A DNA stretch of 64,000 nt from Sphingomonas sp. DG1-23 (GCF_030730875.1 NZ_JAVAMA010000001.1:248001-312000), one strand, 5' to 3'. Counted from the first letter of the stretch, positions 33,144 through 42,282 are shown. The notes: generated from the sequence alone by a model not told the origin. A program made the numbers and translations.

Positions 33144-33710
33144 TTAGTCCGGCTTCTTCGCCACGCCGACCAGAGCTGGGCGGAGCAGCCGATCCTTGAT
33201 CATATAGCCGGTCTGGATTTCCTGCACGACGCTGCCGGGCTCGGCATCGGCGGTCGGGACTTCCATCATCGCCTGGTGACGATTGGGATCGAGCGGCTCG
33301 CCGATCGAAACGATCTTCGAGATGCCGTGGCGCGCGAACACCGAATCGATCTCGCGCCCGGTCGCCTCGAGCCCGACGACCAGCCCCTTCAGTTTCTCGT
33401 CCTCGCGCAGATCGGCGGGGATCGCCTGCAGCGCGCGCGAAAGATTGTCGGACACCGACAGGATGTCGCGCGCAAAGGCAGTCGCGGCATAGGCCCGCGC
33501 ATCCTGCGCTTCCTTCTCGGCGCGGCGACGGACATTCTGGGTCTCCGCCTGCGCATACATCACCGCCGCCTGTGCCTCGGCAAGTTGCGCCGCCAGTTCG
33601 GCGACGCGGTCGTGCTCGGCGACTTCGGGAGCCGCCTCGGCGGTTTCCTCGCGCAGATTGGTTTCCGCGTCCTGTACGTCCGCGCTCATCTTCTCATTCT
33701 CGTTCGACAT
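33144..33710 (-). CDS. grpE: Nucleotide exchange factor GrpE
   Basis: Cytoplasmic co-chaperone that releases ADP from DnaK. The N-terminal ~50 residues are acidic and disordered, followed by a long coiled coil (LAEAQAAVMYAQAETQNVRR) and the C-terminal beta domain with SIGEPLDPNRHQAMMEVP and EIQTGYMIKDRLLRPALVGV, the GrpE signature. The length, 188 residues, is typical. It starts 13 bp after hrcA ends, so the two are an operon controlled by heat-shock regulation. Confidence 0.97.
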   Translation of the reverse strand: MSNENEKMSADVQDAETNLREETAEAAPEVAEHDRVAELAAQLAEAQAAVMYAQAETQNVRRRAEKEAQDARAYAATAFARDILSVSDNLSRALQAIPADLREDEKLKGLVVGLEATGREIDSVFARHGISKIVSIGEPLDPNRHQAMMEVPTADAEPGSVVQEIQTGYMIKDRLLRPALVGVAKKPD

Positions 33711-33723
33711 GATTCCCTGTTCG

Positions 33724-34767
33724 TCAGGCTAATATTCGGGCCAATGTGGCGGCCGTGAAATCCACCATGGGTACGACTCGCGCATAGTTCAACCGCGTTG
33801 GGCCGATCACGCCCACCACGCCGACCACGCGCCCGTCGAGCGCACGTACCGGTTTTGCGATCACCGACGAACCCGACAACGCAAAGAGCTTGTTCTCCGA
33901 TCCGATGAAAATGCGCGTCGCCTCGCCTTCACGGGCGCTGTCGAGCAAGCGGGCGATCTCTTCCTTGCCCTCGAGTTCGTCGAGCAATTGCCGGACGCGG
34001 TCGAGATCCTCGGTCGCCGCGGTGTCGATCAGCCGCGCCTGGCCGCGCACGATCAGCACCGGGCGACGGCCGCCATCCTCACTCCACACCGCCAGCCCGC
34101 GCTCGACCAAAGCGGCGGCGGCGCTGTTGAGCGCGGCGCGCTGCTGGCGAAGATCGCGCTCGATCCGCGCGCGCGCATCGGCGAGCGTCAGCCCGGCGAG
34201 CATCGCGCTCATGTAATTGGCGGCTTGCTGCAGCGCGACCGGATCGATCCCGCCGGGGATCTCGACGACGCGATTCTCGACCGAGCCGTCCTCGCCGACC
34301 AGCACCGCGAGCGCGCGATCATGACTGAGCGGCACGAAGCCGAACTGGCGCAGCACCGGCTCGCTTTTGGGGACCAGCACCAGCCCGGCGCAGGCCGACA
34401 GGCCCGAAAGCGTGGCGGTGGTATTGGCCAGGGCTTCCTCGACCGGACCCGCCTGCCCGGCCCGCGCCTCGATCGCGGCGCGCTCCTCGGCCGACGGCGC
34501 GCTCGCCTGCATCATCCCGTCGACGAACAGGCGAAGCCCCGACTGGGTCGGCATCCGCCCCGCGCTGGTATGCGGCGCGGCGAGCAGTCCGGCTTCCTCG
34601 AGATCCTGCATGACGTTGCGGATCGACGCCGGCGACAGGTTGAGCGCCGAGATTTTGGAGATGGTGCGCGATCCGACCGGCGCGCCATTGTCGAGATAGG
34701 ATTCGACGACGATCCGAAACACGTCGCGCGCGCGATCGGTAAGTTCGTGGATCGGTGGGGTGGTCAT
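33724..34767 (-). CDS. hrcA: Heat-inducible transcription repressor HrcA
   Basis: Repressor of chaperone genes; usually binds CIRCE operators and is activated by GroEL. The N-terminal winged helix is visible: DNGAPVGSRTISKIS, then LSPASIRNVMQDLEEAGLL, HTSAGRMPTQSGLRLFVDG. The remaining GAF-like domain is normal, ending YARVVPMVDFTAATLARIL. The length, 347 residues, is typical. It is first in the hrcA-grpE operon. I saw no CIRCE (TTAGCACTC / GAGTGCTAA) and no sigma-32 box in the upstream 130 bases. Confidence 0.97.
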   Translation of the reverse strand: MTTPPIHELTDRARDVFRIVVESYLDNGAPVGSRTISKISALNLSPASIRNVMQDLEEAGLLAAPHTSAGRMPTQSGLRLFVDGMMQASAPSAEERAAIEARAGQAGPVEEALANTTATLSGLSACAGLVLVPKSEPVLRQFGFVPLSHDRALAVLVGEDGSVENRVVEIPGGIDPVALQQAANYMSAMLAGLTLADARARIERDLRQQRAALNSAAAALVERGLAVWSEDGGRRPVLIVRGQARLIDTAATEDLDRVRQLLDELEGKEEIARLLDSAREGEATRIFIGSENKLFALSGSSVIAKPVRALDGRVVGVVGVIGPTRLNYARVVPMVDFTAATLARILA

Positions 34768-34805
34768 GGGCTTCTATGTAGCGCGGTCCGTGCACACGCC
34801 AACCT

Positions 34806-34891
34806 CTCCGTGCTCCCGCGAAAGCAGGAGCCCAGGGTGGAAGAATTCGTCGCTCGTAACTCTGGGCTCCTGCTTTCGCAGGAGCACGGAG
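34806..34891. repeat. Long inverted repeat between hrcA and a DUF6438 lipoprotein gene
   Basis: Arms of about 30 bp: CTCCGTGCTCCCGCGAAAGC then AGGAGCCCAGGG, and the reverse complement with one or two changes, separated by about 23 bp. It begins 4 bp after the minus-strand lipoprotein gene stop, so it can act as its terminator; it also occupies the hrcA promoter region. Confidence 0.8.
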
Positions 34892-34894
34892 CTG

Positions 34895-35395
34895 TCAGGG
34901 CCGCTCCCCAATCAATTCCTGCACCGGCAGCAGCTCGACCGCCCCGCCCAGCGCCTCGGCGAGCGCAGCATTGTCCCGCCGGCAGCCGAGGTAGAAATAC
35001 AATCCCTGGCTGTCGCCGATCGCCCGCGTCCAGCGAATCTCGACGCTCGGCATGTCGGTCGGCGCGTTCGCGCAATTGGGCTCGCCATGCGCATAGCGGA
35101 CCTCGCCGCTCGCCGGCCGATAGGGCGCGAGCCTCGCCGCGAAGGCGTCATATTGCGCCCGGCTCAAGGTGAAGCCGCGCTCGCCGGTCACTGCGGTGAA
35201 GCGCTTGCCCTCGAATATGCCGGTCCCGTCGGGGCGAACGGTCACGGCATAGACCGGACACCTGCCGAAGCACGGCCCGGTCTCATAGGTGATCGAATCG
35301 CCTTCGATGGGGGTCGGTCCGGCCGGCACGCGACTCTCCGGAATGCATCCGGCCAACGCCAGTCCCATCACGCCCAGCCCCAACCATTGCTTCAT
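34895..35395 (-). CDS. DUF6438-type lipoprotein
   Basis: A 166-residue predicted lipoprotein. Leader [17 protein letters not shown] holds a clean lipobox LAGC. The mature part reads [19 protein letters not shown] and [11 protein letters not shown], the DUF6438 pattern with the Cys pair in GPCFGRCP, followed by more beta strands. The function of this family is unknown; the conserved cysteines suggest a disulfide in the periplasm. The ATG at 35395 is chosen because it gives the signal peptide. The gene is divergent from rph across 86 bp. Confidence 0.75.
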   Translation of the reverse strand: MKQWLGLGVMGLALAGCIPESRVPAGPTPIEGDSITYETGPCFGRCPVYAVTVRPDGTGIFEGKRFTAVTGERGFTLSRAQYDAFAARLAPYRPASGEVRYAHGEPNCANAPTDMPSVEIRWTRAIGDSQGLYFYLGCRRDNAALAEALGGAVELLPVQELIGERP

Positions 35396-35481
35396 CGCAC
35401 CCTCCGGATCGTGCGCCGACACTGGCGCGTTCGCTGTCCACCGTCTACGTGCCCGGATCGACTTTTCAGGAGAATGAACCG

Positions 35482-36195
35482 ATGCGCCCATCCGGCCGCG
35501 CCCCCGACGAGATGCGCAGCATCATCATCGAGCCCAATTTCACCCGCCACGCGGAAGGATCGGTGCTGATCGGCTTCGGCGACACGCGCGTGCTGGTGAC
35601 CGCGAGCATCGAGGAGCGCATTCCGCCCTGGCTGCGCGGCAAAGGCGAGGGCTGGGTCACTGCGGAATATGGCATGCTGCCGCGCGCCACTCACACGCGC
35701 GGCCAGCGCGAAGCGGCCAAGGGCAAGCAATCGGGCCGCACCCAGGAGATCCAGCGACTGATCGGCCGCTCCCTGCGCGCGGTGACCGACCTCAAATTGC
35801 TCGGCGAGCGCCAGATCACGCTCGATTGCGACGTGATCCAGGCCGATGGCGGCACCCGCACCGCGGCGATCAGCGGCGCATGGGTGGCGTTGCGCATCGC
35901 CACCAACAAGCTGTTGACCGCGGGACTGCTCGAAAAGGACCCGATCCTGACTCAGGTCGCGGCGGTGAGCGCCGGCATCTATCAGGGCAATCCGGTGCTC
36001 GACCTCGATTATGACGAAGACAGCGCGGCCGACGCCGACGCCAATTTCGTGCTGCTCGCCGACGGCAAGATCGCCGAGGCGCAGGCGACCGCCGAGGGTG
36101 CTTGCTATGACGAGGAAGGCCTGCTCCGCCTGCTCCGCCTCGCGCGCATCGGCTGCAACCAGATCTTCGCTGCGCAGTTGAAGGCCCTGCAATGA
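35482..36195 (+). CDS. rph: Ribonuclease PH
   Basis: Phosphorolytic 3'-5' exoribonuclease that trims tRNA 3' ends. Family marks are [12 protein letters not shown] at the start, [19 protein letters not shown], the phosphate-binding [16 protein letters not shown] near residue 86-101, and [19 protein letters not shown]. The length of 237 residues is normal and the ATG at 35482 follows CAGGAG. It overlaps rdgB by 4 bp (ATGA). Facing hrcA-grpE with one gene in between is the usual alphaproteobacterial arrangement. Confidence 0.97.
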   Translation: MRPSGRAPDEMRSIIIEPNFTRHAEGSVLIGFGDTRVLVTASIEERIPPWLRGKGEGWVTAEYGMLPRATHTRGQREAAKGKQSGRTQEIQRLIGRSLRAVTDLKLLGERQITLDCDVIQADGGTRTAAISGAWVALRIATNKLLTAGLLEKDPILTQVAAVSAGIYQGNPVLDLDYDEDSAADADANFVLLADGKIAEAQATAEGACYDEEGLLRLLRLARIGCNQIFAAQLKALQ

Positions 36196-36836
36196 GCGAT
36201 CCCGACGAAGGCATTGGGGGCGACACCCCCCAGGCGATCCGCAAGCTGAAGCCCGGCAAGCTGGTGATCGCCAGCCACAATCCGGGTAAGGTGCGCGAGA
36301 TCAAGGCTTTGCTCGGCCCGTACGGCGTCGAGCCGGTCTCGGCGGCCGAGCTCGATCTGCCCGAGCCCGACGAGACCGGCACGACCTTCGTCGCCAATGC
36401 CGAGTTGAAGGCGCTGCAGGCGGCGGACCTTTCGGGCCTGCCCGCGCTCGCCGACGATAGCGGCCTGTGCGTCGAGGCGCTGAACGGCGATCCGGGAATC
36501 TTCTCGGCGCGCTGGGCCGGCGAGACCAAAGATTTCGGAATCGCGATGCAGCGGGTCGAGGACAAATTCGCGGCGCTTCCCCCGGAGACCGGCCGCGACG
36601 CCCATTTCGTCTGCGCGCTCGCTCTGGCATGGCCCGACGGCCATGTCGAATGGTTCGAGGGCCGCGCCGATGGCGTATTGGTCTGGCCGCCGCGCGGCGC
36701 GCGTGGCTTCGGCTATGATCCGATGTTCGTGCCGCACGGCCACGACCTGACCTATGGCGAAATGGATCCCGAGGCCAAACATGCGATGAGCCACCGCGCC
36801 GACGCATTCCGGCAATTGGTGGCGGCGGTTTTCTAG
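36192..36836 (+). CDS. rdgB: XTP/dITP diphosphatase
   Basis: Housecleaning pyrophosphatase that hydrolyses non-canonical purine triphosphates (XTP, dITP, ITP) before they enter nucleic acids. The substrate-binding start [17 protein letters not shown] is at about residue 27, slightly later than usual because of a ~20-residue N-terminal extension. [34 protein letters not shown] and [11 protein letters not shown] follow, and ..[11 protein letters not shown] ends the protein. Coupled to rph by a 4-bp overlap. Confidence 0.95.
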   Translation: MSDPDEGIGGDTPQAIRKLKPGKLVIASHNPGKVREIKALLGPYGVEPVSAAELDLPEPDETGTTFVANAELKALQAADLSGLPALADDSGLCVEALNGDPGIFSARWAGETKDFGIAMQRVEDKFAALPPETGRDAHFVCALALAWPDGHVEWFEGRADGVLVWPPRGARGFGYDPMFVPHGHDLTYGEMDPEAKHAMSHRADAFRQLVAAVF

Positions 36837-36843
36837 TCTCTTA

Positions 36844-36975
36844 ATCCTCCCCCGGAAACCGGGGGAGGTGGCGCCGAAGGCGACGGAGGGGGCCTCTCCC
36901 CAAGCGACGCGTTCGCGGAGAAGCCCCCTCCGTCAGGCTGCGCCTGCCACCTCCCCCGCTGCGCGAGGGAGGATT
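36844..36975. repeat. Intergenic inverted-repeat element, copy 2
   Basis: Same family as 991-1120: ATCCTCCCCCGGAAACCGGG with inner GGCGACGGAGGGGGC on the left; CCCCTCCGTCAGGCTGCGCC and CTGCGCGAGGGAGGATT on the right. It lies exactly between the convergent rdgB and lyase genes, ending 1 bp from the lyase stop codon. Confidence 0.75.
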
Positions 36976-39690
36976 TTACGGCCGATACCCCGGCGGCTGC
37001 TCCGGGTTGGCCTGATCGGTCCGCGGCGCCCGCGTCGGGATCGGGACTGCGTCCAGCGCCTCGGGCACCAGCGCCAGCGTCTGGATCGCGGCGAGCCCCC
37101 ATTGCGCCGCACCGTTGGTCGACACGCCCGGCCATTCGACCACCCCGCCGGGCAGCGTCACCCGCGGATCGCCCTTGACCATGCGCATCCCCGCCTCGCC
37201 CGAATAGAATTCCGCCGCCGCGCGCCGCGCGAGGCCGGCATCCCCCGTCGCTTTCGCGACATAGGCGGTAAGCCGCGAATGGCCCTGCTTGAGGTTGCGC
37301 CCGCCATAGGGCCGGTCGAACCGCGCGGCCCATTCGTCGCGCGGCACATTGTACCAGCGGCAATAATCGAGCCACGCCGTGCGGAAGCGCGGCACATCGA
37401 TCAGCTCGATCAATTCGGCCTGGATCTCGACCGCGCCGAACACCGAATTGAGGTGCGAGATGCCGACATTGTCGCGGATCAGGAAGCGCCCGCTCGCCAG
37501 ATCATAAGGCGCCCCACCGGTCAGCCAGCCATTCGGCATGCGGCCGATGCTGTCCATCCCCGCGGCGATGCGGTCGCGCCACTTCCTGTCGCCGGTACGT
37601 TCCCATTCGGTGAGCCACGCGCCCGCGCACACCGCCCAGGTGGTGCCGAACGCCATCTGGATCACCCCCTCGGGCAATTGCTCCTTCGGCGCACCGGTCT
37701 TCCGCCCGATCTCGACATGCGCGAGCGTCTGTTCGGAATCGACCAACGCCCGCATCAGATCGCCGACCCGCTCGTCGGCGGTGAGATAATAGAAGATCCG
37801 GCGATAGGCGGCGTTGCTGACCCGCGGCTGCTTCGAGCTGTCGCTCCAATGCTGGACGCCGTGGCGCGTGCCGAGCCCCTTGAAGCGGCCGAGATGATAG
37901 ACATCGACCTCGCCGGTGTGTCGGGTCATGGCCTCGGCGAGCCGCCAGCTCTTCGCATCGCCCGAACGCAACGCCGCGTACCACAGCCACAGATCGGTCG
38001 AGAGCTCGCTATTGTCCCAGGCGAACCCGCCAATGTCATATTTCCACTGGTGCCGGTCCGAATCGTAGCTGTGCATCACGTCGCCATGATCCCAGAAGCC
38101 GTACCAGCTGCGCCGATCGACTTCGCCGGCGTAGAAGTCGATCAGATGGGTCAGCTGGTCCTCGATCAGCGCGCGGGCGGGAGTCGAGCGGTCGGGCAGC
38201 CCCCAGTCGCCGAACACGCCGGCGGCATGAAGATGCGCGGGCTCCGCCATCAGTTGCGGCGGTGTCGCCGCGGCGCGGGCGAGCGCCTGCAGGCGCGGCG
38301 TCCCGGGCGTTGCGTCGAATGCCCAGAGCATCAGCTCGCTGGTCCGCGCTATCCCTTTCGGATCGTCCCAGCCAGGTTCGTAATCCTCATAGGTGATATC
38401 GAGACCCTGATTCTGCGCGGCGTACCCCTCCATCCCCATCGTGCCATGATAGGGCCGAACGTCCATCGGCCGGGCGTCGGGCGACCAGAGCCACGCCGTC
38501 AGGCTCGCGCTGTCAGAAGCGGCATCGCGAATGTCGATCTGGGTCGGGTGACGCTGCCAGAAATAGCGCACGGCGATCCCCGCCCCGCCCTGCGGCGATC
38601 CGACATAGCCGAACCCGGGCGCGCGGCGGCCTTCGTCCGAATCGATCCAGCCATGGCCTTCGCCGGTGCGCTTGGTCAGCGTGAATCCGTTGGCCGAAAG
38701 CTGCGACAGGGTGAAATCGCCCCAGGCCGGAATCCGCTCGAGCAATTTACCGACCGGATCGCGAATCTCCGCCATCGGCACGGCGCGACCCGCGATCTGC
38801 GCTTCGCGCACCGATTTGCCGGGATCGCGGCGCAGCCCGGTGAGCGGGCGCACCGCTTCGGCGAACATCGCGTCGTCGGCGGTGGCGAGACGGACATGGC
38901 GGTCGTGCAGCGCGCCCCGCATCGGCACGTCGGTGGCCACGCCGAGCGCAGCGATATGGTCGGTCGCGTCGATGTCGAGGACGAAGCTGTGGACCACACG
39001 CAACGCGTCCGAGCCGGCATAGGCGTAGAGCCGCACCACGAAGGGCAGCACCGCGCGGCCGCCGCCGACATGATGCCCTTCCAGCCGCACCACCGCACGC
39101 ACCGGCCCCTTCTGTTCGATCACCGCGCGTTCGATCCTGCCGCTCAGCACGACGCGCTCGCCCTCGGGCGATCCGGCGCGAATCTCGCCGACCAGCCGGG
39201 CATTGGCGAGCAATTTCCGCTCGCCGATTCGCGCGGACCGCACCATGGCAGCGCCGCTGCGCGCCATCTCCCATTCGAGCGCCCCCGAACGGATCACGAT
39301 CGCGTCCTCCGTTTCGCGCACCGACACCGGCCCCTCGGGCAGCGCCGGACGGCCGCGGGCGACCACCAGCCCATCGCCCCCCGCCCCTGCGGCCAATGCA
39401 TGCGCGGTCCATTTGATCGAACCATCGGGCCAATACGCCGTCGGCCAGCTCTGCGACGGCAGTTCGCCGCCCGCGCCGCGCACGTTCAGCGCCTGCCCCT
39501 TCGCCAGCGTCCCGCGCGCCCAGGCGATGCCGAAGGTCTGGCCGGTATGGAGCGCCGGTGCGGCGCCGTCGATCCAGCGCAGCGGCACCGCGACGCGCTT
39601 GCCCCGCGATTGCGCCAGCGCCGGCACGGCGCCCGCGACGGTCGCGGAGAGGATCGAGCCCTGCATCATCGTGCGTCGCGTCAGGCGCAT
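36976..39690 (-). CDS. Predicted exo-rhamnogalacturonan lyase (PcRGLX/PL26-like)
   Basis: A 904-residue exported polysaccharide lyase-like protein. The N-terminus MRLTRRTMMQGSILSATVAG ends at PALAQ and looks like a Tat leader with a twin arginine. Residues ~30-330 form a beta-rich domain (PAYWPDGSIKWTAHALAAG-like segment), residues ~400-800 an alpha/alpha toroid with WYGFWDHGDVMHSYDSDRH, GGFAWDNSELSTDLWLWYA and SNAAYRRIFYYLTADERVG, and a final beta domain. This three-domain plan matches the fungal exo-rhamnogalacturonan lyase family, which removes unsaturated disaccharides from rhamnogalacturonan I. It lies 9 bp downstream of a DUF6250 lipoprotein gene. Substrate is inferred from family. Confidence 0.75.
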   Translation of the reverse strand: MRLTRRTMMQGSILSATVAGAVPALAQSRGKRVAVPLRWIDGAAPALHTGQTFGIAWARGTLAKGQALNVRGAGGELPSQSWPTAYWPDGSIKWTAHALAAGAGGDGLVVARGRPALPEGPVSVRETEDAIVIRSGALEWEMARSGAAMVRSARIGERKLLANARLVGEIRAGSPEGERVVLSGRIERAVIEQKGPVRAVVRLEGHHVGGGRAVLPFVVRLYAYAGSDALRVVHSFVLDIDATDHIAALGVATDVPMRGALHDRHVRLATADDAMFAEAVRPLTGLRRDPGKSVREAQIAGRAVPMAEIRDPVGKLLERIPAWGDFTLSQLSANGFTLTKRTGEGHGWIDSDEGRRAPGFGYVGSPQGGAGIAVRYFWQRHPTQIDIRDAASDSASLTAWLWSPDARPMDVRPYHGTMGMEGYAAQNQGLDITYEDYEPGWDDPKGIARTSELMLWAFDATPGTPRLQALARAAATPPQLMAEPAHLHAAGVFGDWGLPDRSTPARALIEDQLTHLIDFYAGEVDRRSWYGFWDHGDVMHSYDSDRHQWKYDIGGFAWDNSELSTDLWLWYAALRSGDAKSWRLAEAMTRHTGEVDVYHLGRFKGLGTRHGVQHWSDSSKQPRVSNAAYRRIFYYLTADERVGDLMRALVDSEQTLAHVEIGRKTGAPKEQLPEGVIQMAFGTTWAVCAGAWLTEWERTGDRKWRDRIAAGMDSIGRMPNGWLTGGAPYDLASGRFLIRDNVGISHLNSVFGAVEIQAELIELIDVPRFRTAWLDYCRWYNVPRDEWAARFDRPYGGRNLKQGHSRLTAYVAKATGDAGLARRAAAEFYSGEAGMRMVKGDPRVTLPGGVVEWPGVSTNGAAQWGLAAIQTLALVPEALDAVPIPTRAPRTDQANPEQPPGYRP

Positions 39691-39699
39691 GTCTCGCTC

Positions 39700-40356
39700 C
39701 TATGGTTTTCCGATGCGCAGATTGCGGATGCGCAAATGACTCTTGGTGGTGCGCAGCGCGAACCAGCCGCGCCGATAGGGTTGGGGATCGTCGAGCGTGA
39801 AGATCCGCCGCCCGTCGCGCTCGACGGCAATGTGCCGCCCGTCGGCGATCAGCCGCACGTGCGTCCAGCGATTGGCGACGAGCAGATTTTCTGCCCCCTT
39901 GAGGTCGTGCTCCGGGAGCAGGGGCCGGTTTCCCGGCGCGCCGATATAGCGGCGGAACCGCGTCGTGCTGTTCCGGTTGCCGCCGATCCCGACATAATAG
40001 GTCCGCAGTTCGTCATATTCGGCGAACGCCCCCGACCGTCGCCTCGCGAACGCCGATCCGCCCCGCGCGCGCGGGTCGCGCGCCATCCAGAAGGCATTGA
40101 GGTCGCTGACGGCATCGTTGGCGCCGCCCTCGGATACCGCCAGCGCATCGAAATCGATCGCGACGGGGCCGCGAAGTTCGCGCGGATACCAGAGCGTCAG
40201 CCCCGCCGGCGTCTCCACGTCGATGATTTCGCCGAAAGTGACGAACGCCGCCTGCTCGGCCTCGATTTTCCACTGCGTCGTCGCCGGGGGCCGCGCGACG
40301 CATCCGCCGAGCAACAGGCCGACACTTCCAAGCATGGAAAGCGCCAGCCTGCGCAT
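39700..40356 (-). CDS. DUF6250-type lipoprotein of a pectin-degradation operon
   Basis: A 218-residue predicted lipoprotein. Leader LALSMLGSVGLLLGGC has the lipobox LGGC. The mature protein has the concanavalin-like pattern GPVAIDFDALAVSEGGANDA, VSDLNAFWMARDPRARGG, and NRWTHVRLIADGRHIAVERD, characteristic of the DUF6250 family that accompanies plant-polysaccharide enzymes. The ATG at 40356 gives the lipoprotein leader; longer in-frame starts would not. It precedes the lyase gene by 9 bp in the same operon. Confidence 0.75.
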   Translation of the reverse strand: MRRLALSMLGSVGLLLGGCVARPPATTQWKIEAEQAAFVTFGEIIDVETPAGLTLWYPRELRGPVAIDFDALAVSEGGANDAVSDLNAFWMARDPRARGGSAFARRRSGAFAEYDELRTYYVGIGGNRNSTTRFRRYIGAPGNRPLLPEHDLKGAENLLVANRWTHVRLIADGRHIAVERDGRRIFTLDDPQPYRRGWFALRTTKSHLRIRNLRIGKP

Positions 40357-40527
40357 CAGAAATGCGGCCTGAAAGCGAGGAACTCGTCCGCGGCGGCGGC
40401 AAGGGAGGCGCCGGGGCGTGGCGATCGCGCGCATCCTTTCCTCCCTCCGCCACGCCGGTGCCATCGCTGCGCGCTCCTCGCTCTCAGCAATAGCAGCGCC
40501 GCCGGCGATTGAAAGTATCTTCCCTCC

Positions 40528-40556
40528 ATGTGGCATCAATGCTCACATTATGATAC
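40528..40556 (-). promoter_or_regulatory. Candidate promoter/operator of the DUF6250-lyase operon
   Basis: ATGTG (40528) and CACAT (40544-40548) form an interrupted inverted repeat with inner GCA/TGC. Next to it a minus-strand TATCATAAT is a plausible -10. It lies about 170 bp before the lipoprotein start; bases 40357-40527 contain no other gene. Confidence 0.3.
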
Positions 40557-40578
40557 TATTACACCTTGCGAAACGGGC

Positions 40579-41100
40579 TCATGGCTTGCCGAGCGTCACT
40601 TTTCCGGCCTGATCGAGCGTCAATCCCTTGACCAGCGGGTCTGCATGCCGATGCGCGAGCCGCCACCCCTCCCGGTCGCGCCGGAAGACCAGCGTGACGC
40701 GAAGCGACCAGTCCTGCGCCGGGAGCGACCCGACCGCGACGTGCGCGGCTTCCCTGGCGACGAGCACGATCAGGTCCGCCGCGCGATAGGCAGTCAGAAG
40801 CTCGAAAGTCGCGTCGCGCCCGGCCCGAAAGAACCGGCCGATCCGCTGCCATTGTGCGTCGGATGTCGGCACGCCCGTCGGCTGGCCGCCGAACGGGTCC
40901 ATCAGCGTGAAGTCCGCCGCAAGCTGTATTGCGTTGCGGTAGGCCTTTATGTCGCCTTGCATGAGACTGGCATGAGCGTCTGCGGCGCGCCTGGCCAAGG
41001 CCGTCACCTCCGGGTCGTCCGCGACCTTTGCAATGCCGTCGACGGTGCCGATCAACGCCGCGCCGGCGGCGCAGACTGCCCAGATCTGGCTGAACATCAT
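40579..41100 (-). CDS. SnoaL/DUF4440-like protein with signal peptide
   Basis: A 173-residue protein of the NTF2-like fold. The first ~23 residues (MMFSQIWAVCAAGAALIGTV) are hydrophobic and may be a leader. The fold appears as ARRAADAHASLMQGDIKAYR, FTLMDPFGGQPT, a central ATFELLTAYRAADLIVLVA and the final WSLRVTLVFRRDREGWRLAH. No catalytic residue can be assigned; the family includes isomerases and binding proteins. GGAGAAAG precedes the ATG at 41100. It is divergent from a LysR gene (95 bp apart), so it may be its target. Confidence 0.7.
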   Translation of the reverse strand: MMFSQIWAVCAAGAALIGTVDGIAKVADDPEVTALARRAADAHASLMQGDIKAYRNAIQLAADFTLMDPFGGQPTGVPTSDAQWQRIGRFFRAGRDATFELLTAYRAADLIVLVAREAAHVAVGSLPAQDWSLRVTLVFRRDREGWRLAHRHADPLVKGLTLDQAGKVTLGKP

Positions 41101-41195
41101 TCGCTTTCTCCATATTGGCCGGCGCGAAGATCCGCGCCGTTGGCCCATGAATGAAGGTGGATAGCTGCTGCATCCAGTGGTACGATTTCACCGAT

Positions 41196-42137
41196 ATGCT
41201 GCATGAAATTGATCTATCGCGCGCCGACCTCAATCTCCTCGTGCTGTTCGAGACGGTTTTCGAGGAGGGGCATGTCGGCCGGGCGGCCGAACGGCTGAAC
41301 CTCTCGCCTTCGGCGGTGAGCCACGGCCTTGGGCGGCTGCGGCGGCTGCTCAACGATCCGGCGTTCCTGCGCACCCCGCGCGGCGTCGTGCCGACCGACC
41401 GCGCGCGTGCGCTCGCCCCGGCGATCGCCGAGGTGCTGCGCGGCATCCGGTCGATCGTCGCCAACGCCGAGAGTTTCGATCCGGCGCGCTCGACGCGGCG
41501 TCTCGTGATCGGCGCACCGGACGGCGTGTCCGCCGTTTTCCTCCAGTCGCTGCTCGGCCTTCTGGTTTCACAAGCGCCGGGCATCGACATCGGCATTCGC
41601 CAGTTGCTGCCCGTGGCAGGGGAAACGCTGCCCGAGCGCGCCTGGTCGAGTGTCTTTGCCGATCTCGACGCACGTGCGCTCGATCTCGCGGTGATCCCGG
41701 CCGACGAAGCGCCGGCGCGCTTCGAGAAGCGGACGCTGTACCAGGAGGATTTCGTCCTCGCCCTGCGGCGCGATCATCCGTTTCTCGCCGCGCCGTCGAT
41801 CGACTCCTATTGCGCGTGCAGCCATCTCGTCGTCTCGCTCACCGGCGATCCGCACGGGTTCGTGGACGCGGTGCTCGCGCGCGACGGCCTGTCGCGGCGC
41901 GTGGCGTTGACCGTTCCGAACTTCATGTTCGCCGCGGCGATCCTGCCCGACACCGATCTCGTCTGCGCGATACCGCGCCGGTTCGCGGCAATTTACGGCG
42001 CGCGGTTCGGGATCGCGATAACGGATCCGCCTCTTCCTCTGGGCCAATTCCGCCTCAACGCCTTCGTACCGAAAGTGGCGCTGGCAGACGCCGGAATCGC
42101 CTGGCTGCTGGACCGCCTGGCCGACGCGACGCGCTAG
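41196..42137 (+). CDS. LysR-family transcriptional regulator
   Basis: A 313-residue LysR regulator. The winged HTH lies at residues 8-66: DLNLLVLFETVFEEGHVGRA, AERLNLSPSAVSHGLGRLRR, FLRTPRGVVPTDRA. A C-terminal periplasmic-binding-type effector domain follows (RRLVIGAPDGVSAVFLQSLL). The ATG at 41196 is the right distance from the HTH. It is divergent from the SnoaL-like gene and, in the LysR manner, probably regulates it. The ligand is unknown. Confidence 0.92.
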   Translation: MLHEIDLSRADLNLLVLFETVFEEGHVGRAAERLNLSPSAVSHGLGRLRRLLNDPAFLRTPRGVVPTDRARALAPAIAEVLRGIRSIVANAESFDPARSTRRLVIGAPDGVSAVFLQSLLGLLVSQAPGIDIGIRQLLPVAGETLPERAWSSVFADLDARALDLAVIPADEAPARFEKRTLYQEDFVLALRRDHPFLAAPSIDSYCACSHLVVSLTGDPHGFVDAVLARDGLSRRVALTVPNFMFAAAILPDTDLVCAIPRRFAAIYGARFGIAITDPPLPLGQFRLNAFVPKVALADAGIAWLLDRLADATR

Positions 42138-42195
42138 GACCGGACATCCTCGGCGCGGCGCCAATCTTTTCAGAGAATGCCGCCCCGCAGGCGGC

Positions 42196-42282
42196 TGGTG
42201 GACAGGGCTGGATTCGAACCAGCGTACGGGAAACCCGGGCAGATTTACAGTCTGCTGCCTTTAACCACTCGGCCACCTGTCC
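42196..42282 (-). tRNA. tRNA-Tyr (anticodon GTA)
   Basis: On the minus strand, acceptor GGACAGG pairs with CCTGTCC, followed by A and an encoded CCA. The anticodon stem GCAGA/TCTGC encloses CTGTAAA (anticodon GTA). The long variable arm (CCCGGGTTTCCCGTACGC) is that of a class II tRNA, which fits bacterial tRNA-Tyr. The T arm is GCTGGTTCGAATCCAGC. Confidence 0.95.

Noticed and set aside
34768..34905. Possible CIRCE element before hrcA
   Set aside because: The inverted repeat present has arms about the CTCCTGCTTTCGCAGGAG type, not TTAGCACTC / GAGTGCTAA.
36868..40512. 1214-codon open frame on the plus strand, antisense to the lyase and DUF6250 genes
   Set aside because: Arg/Pro/Gly/His-rich translation without family similarity; a by-product of GC-rich codon use on the opposite strand.
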